Of a stretch of 64,000 nt of DNA, positions 41,136 through 53,300 are shown one piece after another. This DNA is from Corella eumyota. Lineage: Eukaryota > Chordata > Ascidiacea > Phlebobranchia > Corellidae. The notes under the pieces were generated by a model, which was given only the letters and a program-made list of their open reading frames with translations, was not told where the DNA came from and searched no databases. The stretch covers positions 9,114,001 to 9,178,000 of the forward strand of contig OY720100.1 in the NCBI GenBank assembly GCA_963082875.1. The letters are read 5' to 3'. The number at the start of each line of letters is the position of its first letter. Within the stretch, counting starts at the first letter, position 1. Position numbers and translations under genes: made by a program.

Positions 41136-44100
41136 TTAAATACCCCAACAATTTCGAAGCAGGTTAATAAAATCTTCATCTTTTTGAACAACGATGCTTA
41201 AACCTTCATAGTAATCCTCAAACTCAACAAATGAAATTGTTTTATTTCGAGCGGACATAGGTGATGAAAAAGCCTCCATAAATTGAGTTTGCATCTCAGA
41301 TTCAGTAAATTTGCCTAAAAAATTTTCACATTAGTTTTCGCTTTTGAAAAAAATTAATTTTAACTTCTTTAAATACAAAAAAACATTCTAAATGAAACGC
41401 TTCTAACTGCCGCCAAATTGCTTTAAAAATATTAAAAAAAAATTATTTTCCTAGATTAATAGGACAAATTACATTACCCGAGATAACTAAAGGATGTTTT
41501 TTGACACTGTACATTTTTTGAACATCTAGAAAACTTGCAGTTCCGCTTTTATGAGGGTCTAACTTCTTGAACACTTTGCGCACCAAACCTTTACGTGTTT
41601 CGTTCATTTCACCTGTAATAAATTAAAAATTAATTAACAACGCTGCAAATTTTTCATAAATAAAAAATTAAAATTTATTGCTAATAGTGTTATATATAAA
41701 AAAAACTAATAAAAAGATCAAAAATAGTGTAAAATTTATTTTATGGTAACTAAAATATAACTTTTTAAAATAAAGTTAAATATAAAATTAATAACAACGA
41801 AAGGTAATTACAACATAAGTTTAGTAAAGTTATTTAAAAAAAAAATTTTAAACTAGTATCTCATACCAAACTTTATAAATTTTAGTTAAACCCACGCCAC
41901 TGGGTGATATTTTAACTTATTTAGCCTACTACTATAAAATTGCTTATCAGAAAAAGTAGTTAGTGAACTGTTTTTTATTTTAAAGGTTTATAATTTGGAC
42001 TAATGTAACACTATATATATTATTCGATAAACTTATTTATATACAGATTACCCAAATTTTAAAGCAATAAATTACCTATGAAAGCTCTCATAAACTCTCC
42101 ATAATCAATCGAACCATCGTTATTTTCATCCACAACCCTCCACACAGATTCAAATTCCTTTTTACAATTATTTAAATATTGTAATTTAAGTTGAAGTTAA
42201 AACAATTAACCATAAAAGCCATGCAGTAATGGCTTTACAATAACAAAATTAAAAAAAATTAAAAAAGATCCCACCTTGGGAGGTAATTCGATGTCAAATT
42301 CTTTTAACGAGGCCGACAGTTCTTCCTTGTTGAGAAAACCATTTCCTGAAGAATCAATCATGCGGAACAACTTTCCTAAACCAACAACAACACTTACACT
42401 TCGTCCTCTAATCTTATCCCGAATAAAATCTAAAAAAATATAAACAACAAACTTTAAAACAAATATATATAAATAATCAAAAAATTTTAAATTCTTTCTG
42501 CCCGAGAATGTAGTTTTCATTTTAAAAGTGATTAATTCTTTGTTCATTATAATTTCTATAGTTTATTGTAAAGAAAATTGTTCTTACTTTGTATATTTTT
42601 TGTAATCTTTCTATCGTTTTGTTCAAGAGCAGTGTCAGAATTATTTCGATCTGTTGTGTCCATCTCCCAACTTGAAACTTGTTGGTTTTGGTTTACTTCA
42701 AATATTCTTAAATTTACAACAGGGCTAAAAATTATAAAAAAAATTTTAAAAATTAAAAAAAAAATTTCGACCATCATCAAGTCTCTTATTGTAAATATTT
42801 TTTTGTAACGAAAATTAAACAAAAAAACAAGTACCTATAGACAATAAATTTACCTGCTTACATTTCTCATTTATTGTGTATAACTAGTGTTAATAGACTT
42901 ATTATTAATGAAAATTCTTTGACTTATATCTATTAACTTACAATTGTTTTAATGAGTCGGGCAAATGTGGCTGCTTGCTTGTTAAAAAAGTTAAGTTTCG
43001 ACCAATTTGAAAATCATTAATCTCATAAGCTTTACCCTTTCTTCTCCCAACAACATGATAATACTTTCCACGATCAATAAATGGCAAAGCCTTGTTTGTA
43101 CTAGGGTAAAAAATATGATTAGATATTGTATTAAATAGAGATAAAAAAACTATGCTTAAGACCTTTTTTACAAAAAAACTTTTTAAAGGTAAAATTAAGT
43201 TTTGTATTTAAGTAACAACAACTATTAGCTATCCTGTAGCAAGTATTCTATTATATGTCACATCTTTTATGATATTTTTCTTGAATTTTTTATATCCACT
43301 TTTAAAGCCATTCTGTGTAATCCTGTGTGGTATCTTTATTGTGAGATACTATAAGCAAAGAAGCTAGTACCTATTCCAAAATTCAAACAACCAAAATACT
43401 TACTTTTTTCCAAAAAGTCGAAACTCGTACAACGTTAAAGTCTGGTCGGTGTGAAAAAAGAAACCAAATAATTCTCTTAAAGCTTCTCTTCCATCTCTTG
43501 TTATCAACCGAGCACCAAATGTTGTTCGCTCTTTTAACTTGGATTCAGTCAAGGCATTTGCAGTGCTTACTCTGGTAAAAATAATTATTTAAACATAATT
43601 AACAGACAAAATGTACTTTTAAAAATTTACTTACATAAAAATCATAAAAAATTAAGATAAAATTGTTGTTTAACATATAATGTTAAAGAAAACAACAATC
43701 TCAATAACTAACTTTGTGTCATGAAGTTTTCTGCTCTTATTTCTAATTGGAGCGTTTCCAAAACTCTCTGAGTTTTGCCTTGCTGGATCTTTATCTTGAT
43801 CCATATCACTGATTACATGACGTGACAGTTGATCAATCAACACTTGCTCAATTATTTCTTGCTTCTGTTTGTTTGCAATGTCATTTTCCTACAATATATT
43901 TAAAAAACATTTTAATGAAATCAAGTTATATATAAAATTATAATTTTTCTTCTAATTTGTTTATAGTCATTTTTCTTTTAAAAAAAATAAGCACCATTAA
44001 ATTACAGTAGCCTATTCAGTTTTTAAAAATTAGTCAGTTTTTGTACAAATGTTTCACAAAAAAAAAATTTGATTAATAACAAAAAAAAAACAATTAACTG

Positions 44101-45366
44101 ATAACCTTTTACAACTTACTGCAGCAAATTTTCTTAATTGGTGCATGTCAGAGTAGGGTTGGTTAGTAAAGTTAGCTTGATTCTTTGCCATTTCATCGAT
44201 CGAGTATTCTTCCTCTTCACTCTGTTTATAAACAATTAATAGTTAAAAAAATTATGTTTAAACTGTACAAGATAAAGCAGTATGAAGCCTACAACGTTAT
44301 ATAAAAACCTTTATTTCATTTTGAAAATTTATTAAAAATTTTACAACTTAGATAACAAAAGCAAATTAATACAGTTATATATATATATACTTTACAACAA
44401 ATAGGCCTATATAAAGTTATTTCCTACCCCTGTAACTTCAGGTTCATCTTTTAGATCTTCATCTAAATACCAATATTTTGATTTATTTTGATTCTTAGGC
44501 GATTTCATTTCTTTGTTTTGTCTTGGTGATTTATTCTGTTGATAAGCTTCAGCAATAATAACCTGAAAAAATATAATTAGTAAAAAGAAAAAGATAATTT
44601 TATTATTATTTACAGAAACATATACTTTTTGGTTTTAAAATGGCAAACCTTTTTTTGTTTTATTTCTTCTGGCTTTTGGTGGGGTGATTTCGCTACTTCT
44701 GTTTTTTTATGAGTGATTGGCTTTAATTAAAAAAAAAATGTTTTGCTTTAATTAAAAATAAAAAGCGCATGAGCTGCAAATTAAACATACGAATATCCTA
44801 CACTAAGCTTTATTATATAGGCCTATAGGTTAACTTACGTTTCTCTGTAGTTGTTTATTTCTGTTGTGTTGCAAATGTGTGCAAGGTCTAAACACTGTTC
44901 CTCCTACCCTGTCATTTGTGTTTAATCTATGAGGATCAGTGTTGGGGGTTCCCCAGCTGATTATGGATCGAGATGTTGGAGTTTGAAATGATTTGTTATG
45001 GTTTGTCTTTAAAGGATTTTCAAGCAATTGGTTTTCTTTTAGATCTGGATGAAGGCTGTTTAATTCCAAAGGGGGGACTCTAAAATTGTAAAAACTTTTA
45101 ATTACACACACTTTTTATAGTACGCTGCCCAATTTGGTAAATAACATACTATACATGCAATACACAATTACTGTGTTTTTATTGTAATTGTATGCTAGTA
45201 TCATCAGTGGTATGCGTGTTTCACTTTGAAAAAAATAATAAATAAAAAATTAATTTACGTTAAAAATAAAAGTCCTATCTTAAGTTAGAAATAATTTTAC
45301 TTACGAATCTGGTCTTTGATATTTTTCTTTACTTATTTTATTTTCATTATTCATGTGTGTTGACAT
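41136..45366 (-). CDS. CAPS2: Calcyphosin-2-like EF-hand protein
   Basis: Thirteen exons: 45305-45366, 44839-45079, 44649-44720, 44428-44562, 44120-44221, 43713-43888, 43404-43571, 42942-43100, 42588-42724, 42275-42429, 42076-42157, 41478-41612 and 41136-41314. The total is 1803 nt (600 aa). A long, polar, low-complexity N-terminus leads to a DM10-like segment (REALRELFGFFFHTDQTLTL, then YEFRLFGK and ALPFIDRGKYY). C-terminal EF-hands follow: DSSGNGFLNKEE, DENNDGSIDYGE and a weaker DPHKSGTASFLD. The end (FEDYYEGLSIVV, then NLLRNCWGI) is typical of the calcyphosine family. That layout fits calcyphosin-2, a cilia-associated calcium-binding protein in expression surveys. It is divergently arranged with the NRF-6-like gene. 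Confidence 0.85.
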
Positions 45367-45759
45367 GATTAAAATAACATTCAAGTTAAAATATTAAAAC
45401 AGTTTAAATTCTTGAAAAATTTAACTTGGCGTGTTTGTTTATTATTAATTGTAGCGGTCAAAGAATGCACATAATTATAAAAAATTCAATTTATCCTCAG
45501 TCGCGAAAAACAAATAAACTATAATAAATTTAACTTACAGAAAAAAGTTTTTCAATAAATTAGTGCAAACTAATAAATGTTAAGCGTTAGAAATATTTTA
45601 TTTAACTATATAAAAATATAATGTTGTTCTCACGCGTAAAATTGTTGTGTAACGAAATATTACAATAATACAATAACGTAAAAAGAACACGCAGGAAATA
45701 ATTAATGCAAAATACAACAACGCTACACGTTTACCATTGCATAAAAATAAAATTTTAAA
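45367..45759. promoter_or_regulatory. Bidirectional promoter region, CAPS2 / NRF-6-like
   Basis: The 393 bp between two divergent start codons must serve both genes. They include a locally CG-containing stretch (CACGCGTAAAATTG near 45632) but no clear TATA box in either direction. Confidence 0.55.
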
Positions 45760-48700
45760 ATGCAAAGTTTAACACAATTATTTTTTTTCGCGATATTATT
45801 TTTATATCTAAAGACAGTTTATAGCATTAAACCATCAGAAATAATACTAAAAGAAGTAGCAAATCGCCATGAACTTGATGAGGCATATTTTTCGTTGGAT
45901 ATTTTGTTTGACCGTTTGTTTAACAACAACGAAACGATTTTATACAAACTTTCACCAAAATGTTTATCAGAATTAACTCAATTTTACAATGACCTGTTAA
46001 AATCGAAATTGTATGCAATAAAAAGTATGTAAGTTTTTAATTATTATTAAAAAAATTTAAGCAATAACTTACAAATCTGATTCACAAGGGATAACGAAAT
46101 TTTGTTATGAATTTACATTATGTTATTTAATAACTATTTTATCAGTTAAAAAAAAGTTGTTTACAAACAAATTTATTTTAAATATTGCATTATTTAATTC
46201 TAAAAATTAAGCATGTGTTAAAAGTTTATAATGTTTAATAGTGTTTGATGCATGGGGAAAAGCAGGCGATGTTATTCTTAAAGGTCAATCTAAGTGGCCA
46301 GGTCAATATTTTGATTGCCTGCAAATTAAAAACAAAAACATCCAAGGAAAATATTTTCAAGTTTCGGTTCAAGCAAAACATGCTTTTGTACGAAGAAATT
46401 TTAATAATTTTAAATTATTTTTTATAAAATAATACCTAAAATTATATATATAATAATGACATTTTTTGTTTAGGATCCGTTTAAGCATTTAGAATCAATT
46501 GGTGAAGTATTTGGAATATGTGTTCCTAGTAGTTGTTCAATATCAAGCGTTTTTAACTTGTATAGATCTCTGGATCCCTTTCTTAAAATACGAGTCACTC
46601 TACCAAAAACGTTTCAAACTTGGCATAAAACTGAAATTATTGCATTGTACGTTTAAATAAGTTGAAATATAGCTTTAGAACCCATTGAAGACGTGTAATT
46701 ATGTTAATATTAACTTAGTGTGAGTAAATTTGTTCTGTTATAAATTTGCATCTACGTTTATAATTATTTTGTAGTTGTGTTTTGGTGCTTACCATATTAA
46801 TAGCTGCTCTTGGGACAGCAGAAGAACACATCAGAAAAGGTATAAACTAAGTACAATTACAATCTACATTAAATAATTTCATTAAAGTGTTACAAATTCC
46901 ACATTATTTTTTTGTAGATAAAACAAATTTATATTTGTCTTCATTTTCGATATTAAAAAATGGAAATATTTTGTTAAATACTGAACAAAATGAAGGTCAA
47001 ATACACTGCATTCATGGAATTCGTTTCTTCACAATAACAGGAATAGTGTTAGGACATTCCCTTGTGTATTTGTTTAGATTTTCAAGTAAATTTAATTTGT
47101 ACTCTTATCTACCATATGTATATTCTTAGCTGAACTATTTGGGTATATTTATCAACACTTAAAAAACGGTTTTTAATAAATTTATACGTTTTTTTAAACC
47201 TATGTAATTAAAACAGTGATTTAATAAAAATATATACATTAAAACTACCTTAAAGCAACAAAAGTATTCTCGTTTGATGCGTATTAATATTGGCGTTCTT
47301 CCAGATAACATGAAAAAGGCGGGTAGATGGGCATCAAATTATTGGTTTTCACACGTGATTGGATTTGCCAGAATTGAAGTTGACTCTTTTATTTTTATAA
47401 GTGGTGTTTTAGTTGCATACTTGGGCCTTAAATATATGAAGAAAAACAACGGAAAGCTTAATATACCACTGATGTTCTTGTCAAGATACGTTAGGTAAAA
47501 ATCTTAATAATTTTTTTATTAATCTTATTTTAAATTAAATAAAAACTTATTAATATATAAGCATGCTACAATACAACAACTATATACATCTTGTTTTTTT
47601 AAAATACTACTAAAAGTAAGATTATCAAGCAAATAACCATTATATATTTTAAATAAACTTTGATAGATTAACCACAACTTACGCATTCGTAATGTTCTAT
47701 GCCTCTACCTTGTGGCCTAAGATTGGTGAAGGACCATTTTGGTCCAATGGTGTTAATGCAGTTGTTAAAGACTGCAAATCTTTTTGGTGGGCAAATCTTT
47801 TTTATATAAACAATTTCACGACCTTTAAGTTTAAGGTATTTGTATTTCTGGCCATTTTTCAAATAATTTATGATAACGAATTGTTTTTATTGATAGGAAA
47901 GATTTTAAAAATATTATTTTATATTAAAATTGTTCTTACAAAACAAATAATTTACCACATTGTTTTATTTAGTGTTTTTCTTGGGGTTGGTATCTATCAA
48001 ATGATATACAAATGTACTTAGTTGTGCCAATTATTCTTTACCTACTTTTCAAGTAAGATTTTTCATTTAAATTTAAAAGTACATATTTATTAGCAACTTA
48101 ACTACACCATTTCACCAAATTATAAACTCTTTTTTCATTTTTGATATGGTATATTCGATTGTAAATAACAAAAATATAATAGACTAATTGGTATACCAAT
48201 AAATGGTTAGTAATTTTTAATGTAAAATATTTTTTTAAGATGTCACAAAATAGGAATTAGTGTCGCCTGTGTGGCAACTATTTGTAGCACAATCTATGCT
48301 GGCCTTGTGTTTAAACAACCTTCTCCTTTAGTCATGGAGTTTCATAACAAGTATGTTATGTTTGAGTTAAAAAATATCAAATATTAAAAGCAAATTTGAG
48401 ATAACAATATCAAGTAATAGAGGTTGTTCATCATTTTAAAAAAGGCCTAACTGGTTAATTTAATACGCCTTCATTGGAATATCTGTTAGTGTAAAATAAA
48501 TGCTATACCAAATTGATACAACTCCTTAAAAATAATTATTAATACAACAAAAACACTTCAACTTACATTTTAGATACATTGGTTTATTAAACAGTGGTCA
48601 TGTTCCCACAAATGAAAGTGAAATTTTAAAGGATTTTCTTACAACAAGAAATGACATGGGAGGACCAAGTACAAAACCATGGTGTAGGATTGCTCCCTAT

Positions 48701-49696
48701 ATTATAGGAATGATGACTGGATATATTCTGTACAAGAACAAAATGAATATTAAAATACATAAGGTATTGTGATAAAAAATCACATAAAACAGTATAGGCA
48801 ACAATAAAATCACTTGATATTTATATTTGACTTTAATTTTGCAATAACTTTTAATTGTTTACTAATATTATTACAGGCAGTTTTATGTATTGGTTGGGTA
48901 GCATGTTTCTTTGGAAGTATGTTTGTTGTTTTTGGTTTATTTCTTGCATGTAAGGTGGGACTTCCTTTAAAGGGGTTTTCCCTCTACCTTTACAATGCAT
49001 TTATCAAACCTTTGTGGGGATTGTGCATGGCTTGGATCACAATAACATGCTCAACAGGATATGGCGGTAAAAATATATATTTATCACATTTTATATAAAA
49101 ACAAAATAAAAATAATTTAGGTTCAGTATTAGTTCTTAAAATACTTCAGCTTTACATATTTCTTTTTTAAAATTCTTAATATGCCATATTATATAATTAC
49201 TACTTTAGGTCTAATCAATTCGTTCCTTACCTGGAAAGTTTTTGTTCCGCTTAGTCGACTTTCTTACTGCGTATACCTTTTACACCCTCTTGTGCTACAA
49301 TGGTTTGTTTACTCTGGCGAGAACTACCCTTCTTACTCCATACAATCCGTTATCATGCTTTTCATCAGTAAGTATAAAGTTGTTACAATTCTGAAAGCGA
49401 TAACCAAATGTAAAAATCAAAACAAAAAGTAAGGTGGAAATATTTGTCACCATGCATTTACTACTCAAACAACAATTAAACAAACCTTTGCCATATTGTT
49501 TAATTAAGGTTCAACTGTCGTTAGTTTTCTGGCAGCATTTGCTGTTTCACTACTTATCGAAATACCAGGATCCAACCTGTTTAAGCAAACAATGTCACAA
49601 AAAAGTTTTAAACTTGAAGGTATACAGAAAAATTTCCCTATCAAAATTGTATTCATTATTATGACAGTATTATATATGGTGTATCTTATTATTTAA
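45760..49696 (+). CDS. NRF-6-like (nose resistant to fluoxetine) membrane acyltransferase-3 protein
   Basis: Thirteen exons: 45760-46024, 46242-46387, 46474-46646, 46775-46839, 46918-47117, 47256-47494, 47667-47835, 47973-48052, 48240-48350, 48574-48763, 48877-49066, 49209-49367 and 49509-49696. They give 2175 nt (724 aa). A signal peptide and an N-terminal luminal NRF domain come first (KSKLYAIKMFDAWGKAG, GQYFDCLQIK, FGICVPSSC). The multi-helix acyltransferase-3 domain follows, with its usual HGIRFFTITGIVLGHS, VDSFIFISGVLVAYL, GWYLSNDIQMYLVVP, TKPWCRIAPYIIG and LSYCVYLLHPL. NRF-6 family proteins act in lipid or drug transport across nematode intestine and in insects. The substrate is unknown. 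The border 47117/47256 rests on phase, because the earlier donor at 47086 breaks the frame. Confidence 0.88.
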
Positions 49697-50335
49697 TGCA
49701 CTTTGTTTAGTACTTAGTTCATAAAGATATATATTTAGTTAACTGTAAACAGACAGGGCTTGTGTTTAGTAAATTAATTGTTAAACCATAAACTATTTAA
49801 ATTTTAAACTTAAAATATTAAACTTTATAAACTTTTTTATAAATTTATTGTTATACAAAATTCTATGACATTTATTGTAAATTCAAATACAAAAAATCAC
49901 AAATAAATATTTAAAACAAAAATAATTCATGCAAGCATTCATTCATTTAACATAAAACAAAAAAAAATATTTAAAGGTGTTGAGGATTCACTTTACAAGA
50001 AAAAAAAAATAAACAACAAAATATATTTTTTTTAACTGAAAGAGTTAATCTATATAACACATAAAAAACACAAAAACAAACTTAAAAAAATGAAGCAAGC
50101 GAAAGTAAAAACAGTGTCACTATTAGTGTAAATAAGGTGTATCATTTAAAAATATAAATACAAAACATAAAATTCAACAAAACATAAAAAAGTTTGTAAG
50201 TGCAGTGGTTTTTGTGCAAACAAGTAAAATTAAGTTCACTTTCACTAAAAGTTTTTATGAAGCTAAAAATAAAATAAAAAAAATTAAATAATTTGGCTAT
50301 ATAATTTGCTAAAATTTCATTAAAATTAGTTTTTA
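49697..50335. other. Convergent 3' region, NRF-6-like / giant EGF gene
   Basis: AT-rich and without a gene. AATAAA at 49902 may serve the NRF-6-like gene. If the GTTAGT after [10 protein letters not shown] of the EGF gene is used as a donor, a further cytoplasmic exon of that gene would lie here, but no convincing one is seen. Confidence 0.45.
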
Positions 50336-53300
50336 TTAGTATTTACTAACCTGAAAACTGCCACGTCTGACATTTCTAAAGTATTGGCATACTACTAATA
50401 AAAAAAAGAGAAAACAAATTAAGAGAACAACTATAAAAACAATAAGCCATGCAGGAAAACCGGCCACCTCAAAATTTCTTGAAATACCTAAAAAAAATAA
50501 TACCAGTAAAAAAACTTCATAAATAAATGTTAAATAATTAAACTAAATTATTAAAGTTCTTTTTAAACCCAAATTTAAAAATATAGGGTTGTAAACCAAA
50601 AATTAAAAGCTACACCTACATAAAGAATGATCAAGATTGTATTCAAATCCATCTGGACAACTACATTGATAACTTGTCTCATTCCTTTGCAAACAGACTG
50701 AATTATCACGAGCATTACAAATCCCAATTTCTGAACACAAATTACTTTGATTCCCACATAACACTGTTTCATTTGCTTTTAAGCATTCGTTGTACACAGT
50801 TACATTGCATAGACAAGAATATTCAACACTTTGGATTCCTAAACACAGATACTTTGAATAGGGTATATATAAAGTTTTTTATTTTTTATGTAAATTGAAA
50901 ATTAAAAGCAAAGATTTAAGTTTAATAATAAGTAAAGAAATAGTAGCAAGGTTTCTTATATTATTACAAATATTAATGCTGTAAATCTAACCATATTAAA
51001 TGTGGTTCAAGTTTCTGACAATACTGAGGAACCGGCAGCATGGTGTAGTGATACCAACATTTGCTACACCACCATGAGGTAGTAAGTGCAATCCCCACAG
51101 CTTTCATGCTGTAGCGCCCTTAAGTAAGGCGCTATAAACAGTATAAACTCCTGCTGAGCCAGCACTTAATTAGTAGCAAAATTACCAGGCAATTATAATC
51201 TATATAACATCCAAACTGCTAAAGGCAACTCGAGACTGGGTCGGATTAACTCTTGTTACTCTATGTTGAGATCGCGCATTCGACCTTTCCACATCAAGGA
51301 TAAATTTAAACATATAAAAAAGGCAAGATATCTTACCCTCTTCCACAATAGAACAAGTTTTCCCAAAGTCACATTCTTTTGTTAAATTAGATTGCAAACA
51401 TATTTTATAGGAAAGATTTGGGCAAATTTCACATAAGCTTTCATTAAGGAAAAAACCAAGGGGACATTGACATGTAAAATTTCCTAATGTATTAACGCAA
51501 GTTTTGTTACCAATGCAGTTATGTGTTTGCAACATGCACTCATCCAAATCTGTGCAATTTACTCCATCGCCAGAATAACCATTATTGCACATACAAGTAA
51601 ATGATCCAGTTGTGTTTGCGCAATTTGCATTACCATGACAATTATTTTGTGTGTTGTTCGCACATTCGTTTATATCTGTGCAGTTTAATCCATCACCACT
51701 ATATCCAGTGTTACAAGCACAAGTAAATGACCCATATGTGTTTGTGCAGTTGGAATTAGTATCACAATTGTCTGTCTCTAAAGTACATTCGTCAATGTCT
51801 GTGCAGTTTAATCCATTACCACTAAATCCTATATTGCAGGTACAAGTAAATGATCCGTCATTGTTTATGCAGTTGGCATTTCTATCACAACTGTTCATTT
51901 CTAGAGAACATTCATCTAGATCCGTGCAGGTTACTCCATCTCCAGTATACCCACTATTGCATAAACAAGCGAATGACCCATTTGTGTTTGTACAAGTAGC
52001 ATTGTTATCACAATAATAAGTGATGTTTGTACATTCGTCAATATCGAAACAAACAGTGCCATCACCAAAGAACCCAGAATTACAAGTACAAATAAAGCTA
52101 CCATCGATGTTACTACAGTTTGCATTTGCATCACATATTTGTAGGTTTCGACATTCATTTATATCGACACAATCTAAACCAACTCTGCTATATCCATTTT
52201 GACATGAACAATCAAAGCTACCCATAGTGTTATCACATTTAGTGTTGATACCACAAGAAATGCATGACATGTTGTCAGTACAGTTTGGCAGGTTACACTC
52301 ATCTATGTCCCCACAAACAAACCCATTTCCAGAAAATCCGTTTTCGCAAAAAAAGCACATGATGTCATCTTCACTGTCATCGCAAAACAACGAATGTGGA
52401 TCACAAGGTTCAAAATCACAAACTACAAAAAAGTTAATAATAATTTATTTTTTATAAAAACAATCAGGAGGGTAAATCAGCAGGGTCAGGCAATATCAGT
52501 ACTAGCAAAATACTAAAAAAAATTTAAGATAAGGTTATATTTGTTACTCTCAAATTGGCATTTTTACATTAATAATAAATAAAAGCTAAATATTTTTAAA
52601 TACATTGACATAAAAGATCTATTTTTGGAACACATTATAATAAATAAAGCATAAACCTGGAAAAACTCTCGTAAAAATAGGTTCACTGCAATCAAGATCT
52701 GCCGTACAAGCAGACACAAAAATTTGATAATGAAAAATTTTTTGAAGTTCATCAGTAAAAAACCACATATCTGAGATATTAATGTTACATTTGTACTTGA
52801 AATAATGTTAACCTTATTAATAGTTTATCACAATAAAAACTGCCAGACAATGTTAAAATCTAATATAATCCAAGTTGTACCACTTTAAAACTATTAAAAA
52901 AGCTTATTTTAGCCTTAAATTTCAAAATTAAAAAACTATTTATTTAATAACATTTTTCTAACAATTAAAACCTAAACAATAAGTACCTGAAACAAAAGTA
53001 ATATTGCTTGGAATATTAGGTTCCAAACGAACTCGATAAAATGAGGCTCCTTTAACAGCAACCCATGATATATTTGTTGTATCACCAGTGTAAAAATTGA
53101 TGGTTAAAGTTGCAAGTGCTACTGGAACTGCAAAATTTTAAATTGATTAAAACAAAATGACATTTAAAACAAATAAGATTGGTCAAAAAAGGTCAAGTTA
53201 AGCCCATACTAAAATTCCCAAATCTATACTAAAAGTCCTAAATTAAATTATTAGTTAAATTTGTATGTACACTTTAACAAAATAGCTTTGAACCTGTTGT

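Noticed and set aside
47086-47117. GTAAAT at 47086 as the donor of NRF-6-like exon 5
   Set aside because: It leaves a phase that no visible acceptor before the next exon can match. GTATAT at 47118 keeps the frame through the stop at 49696.
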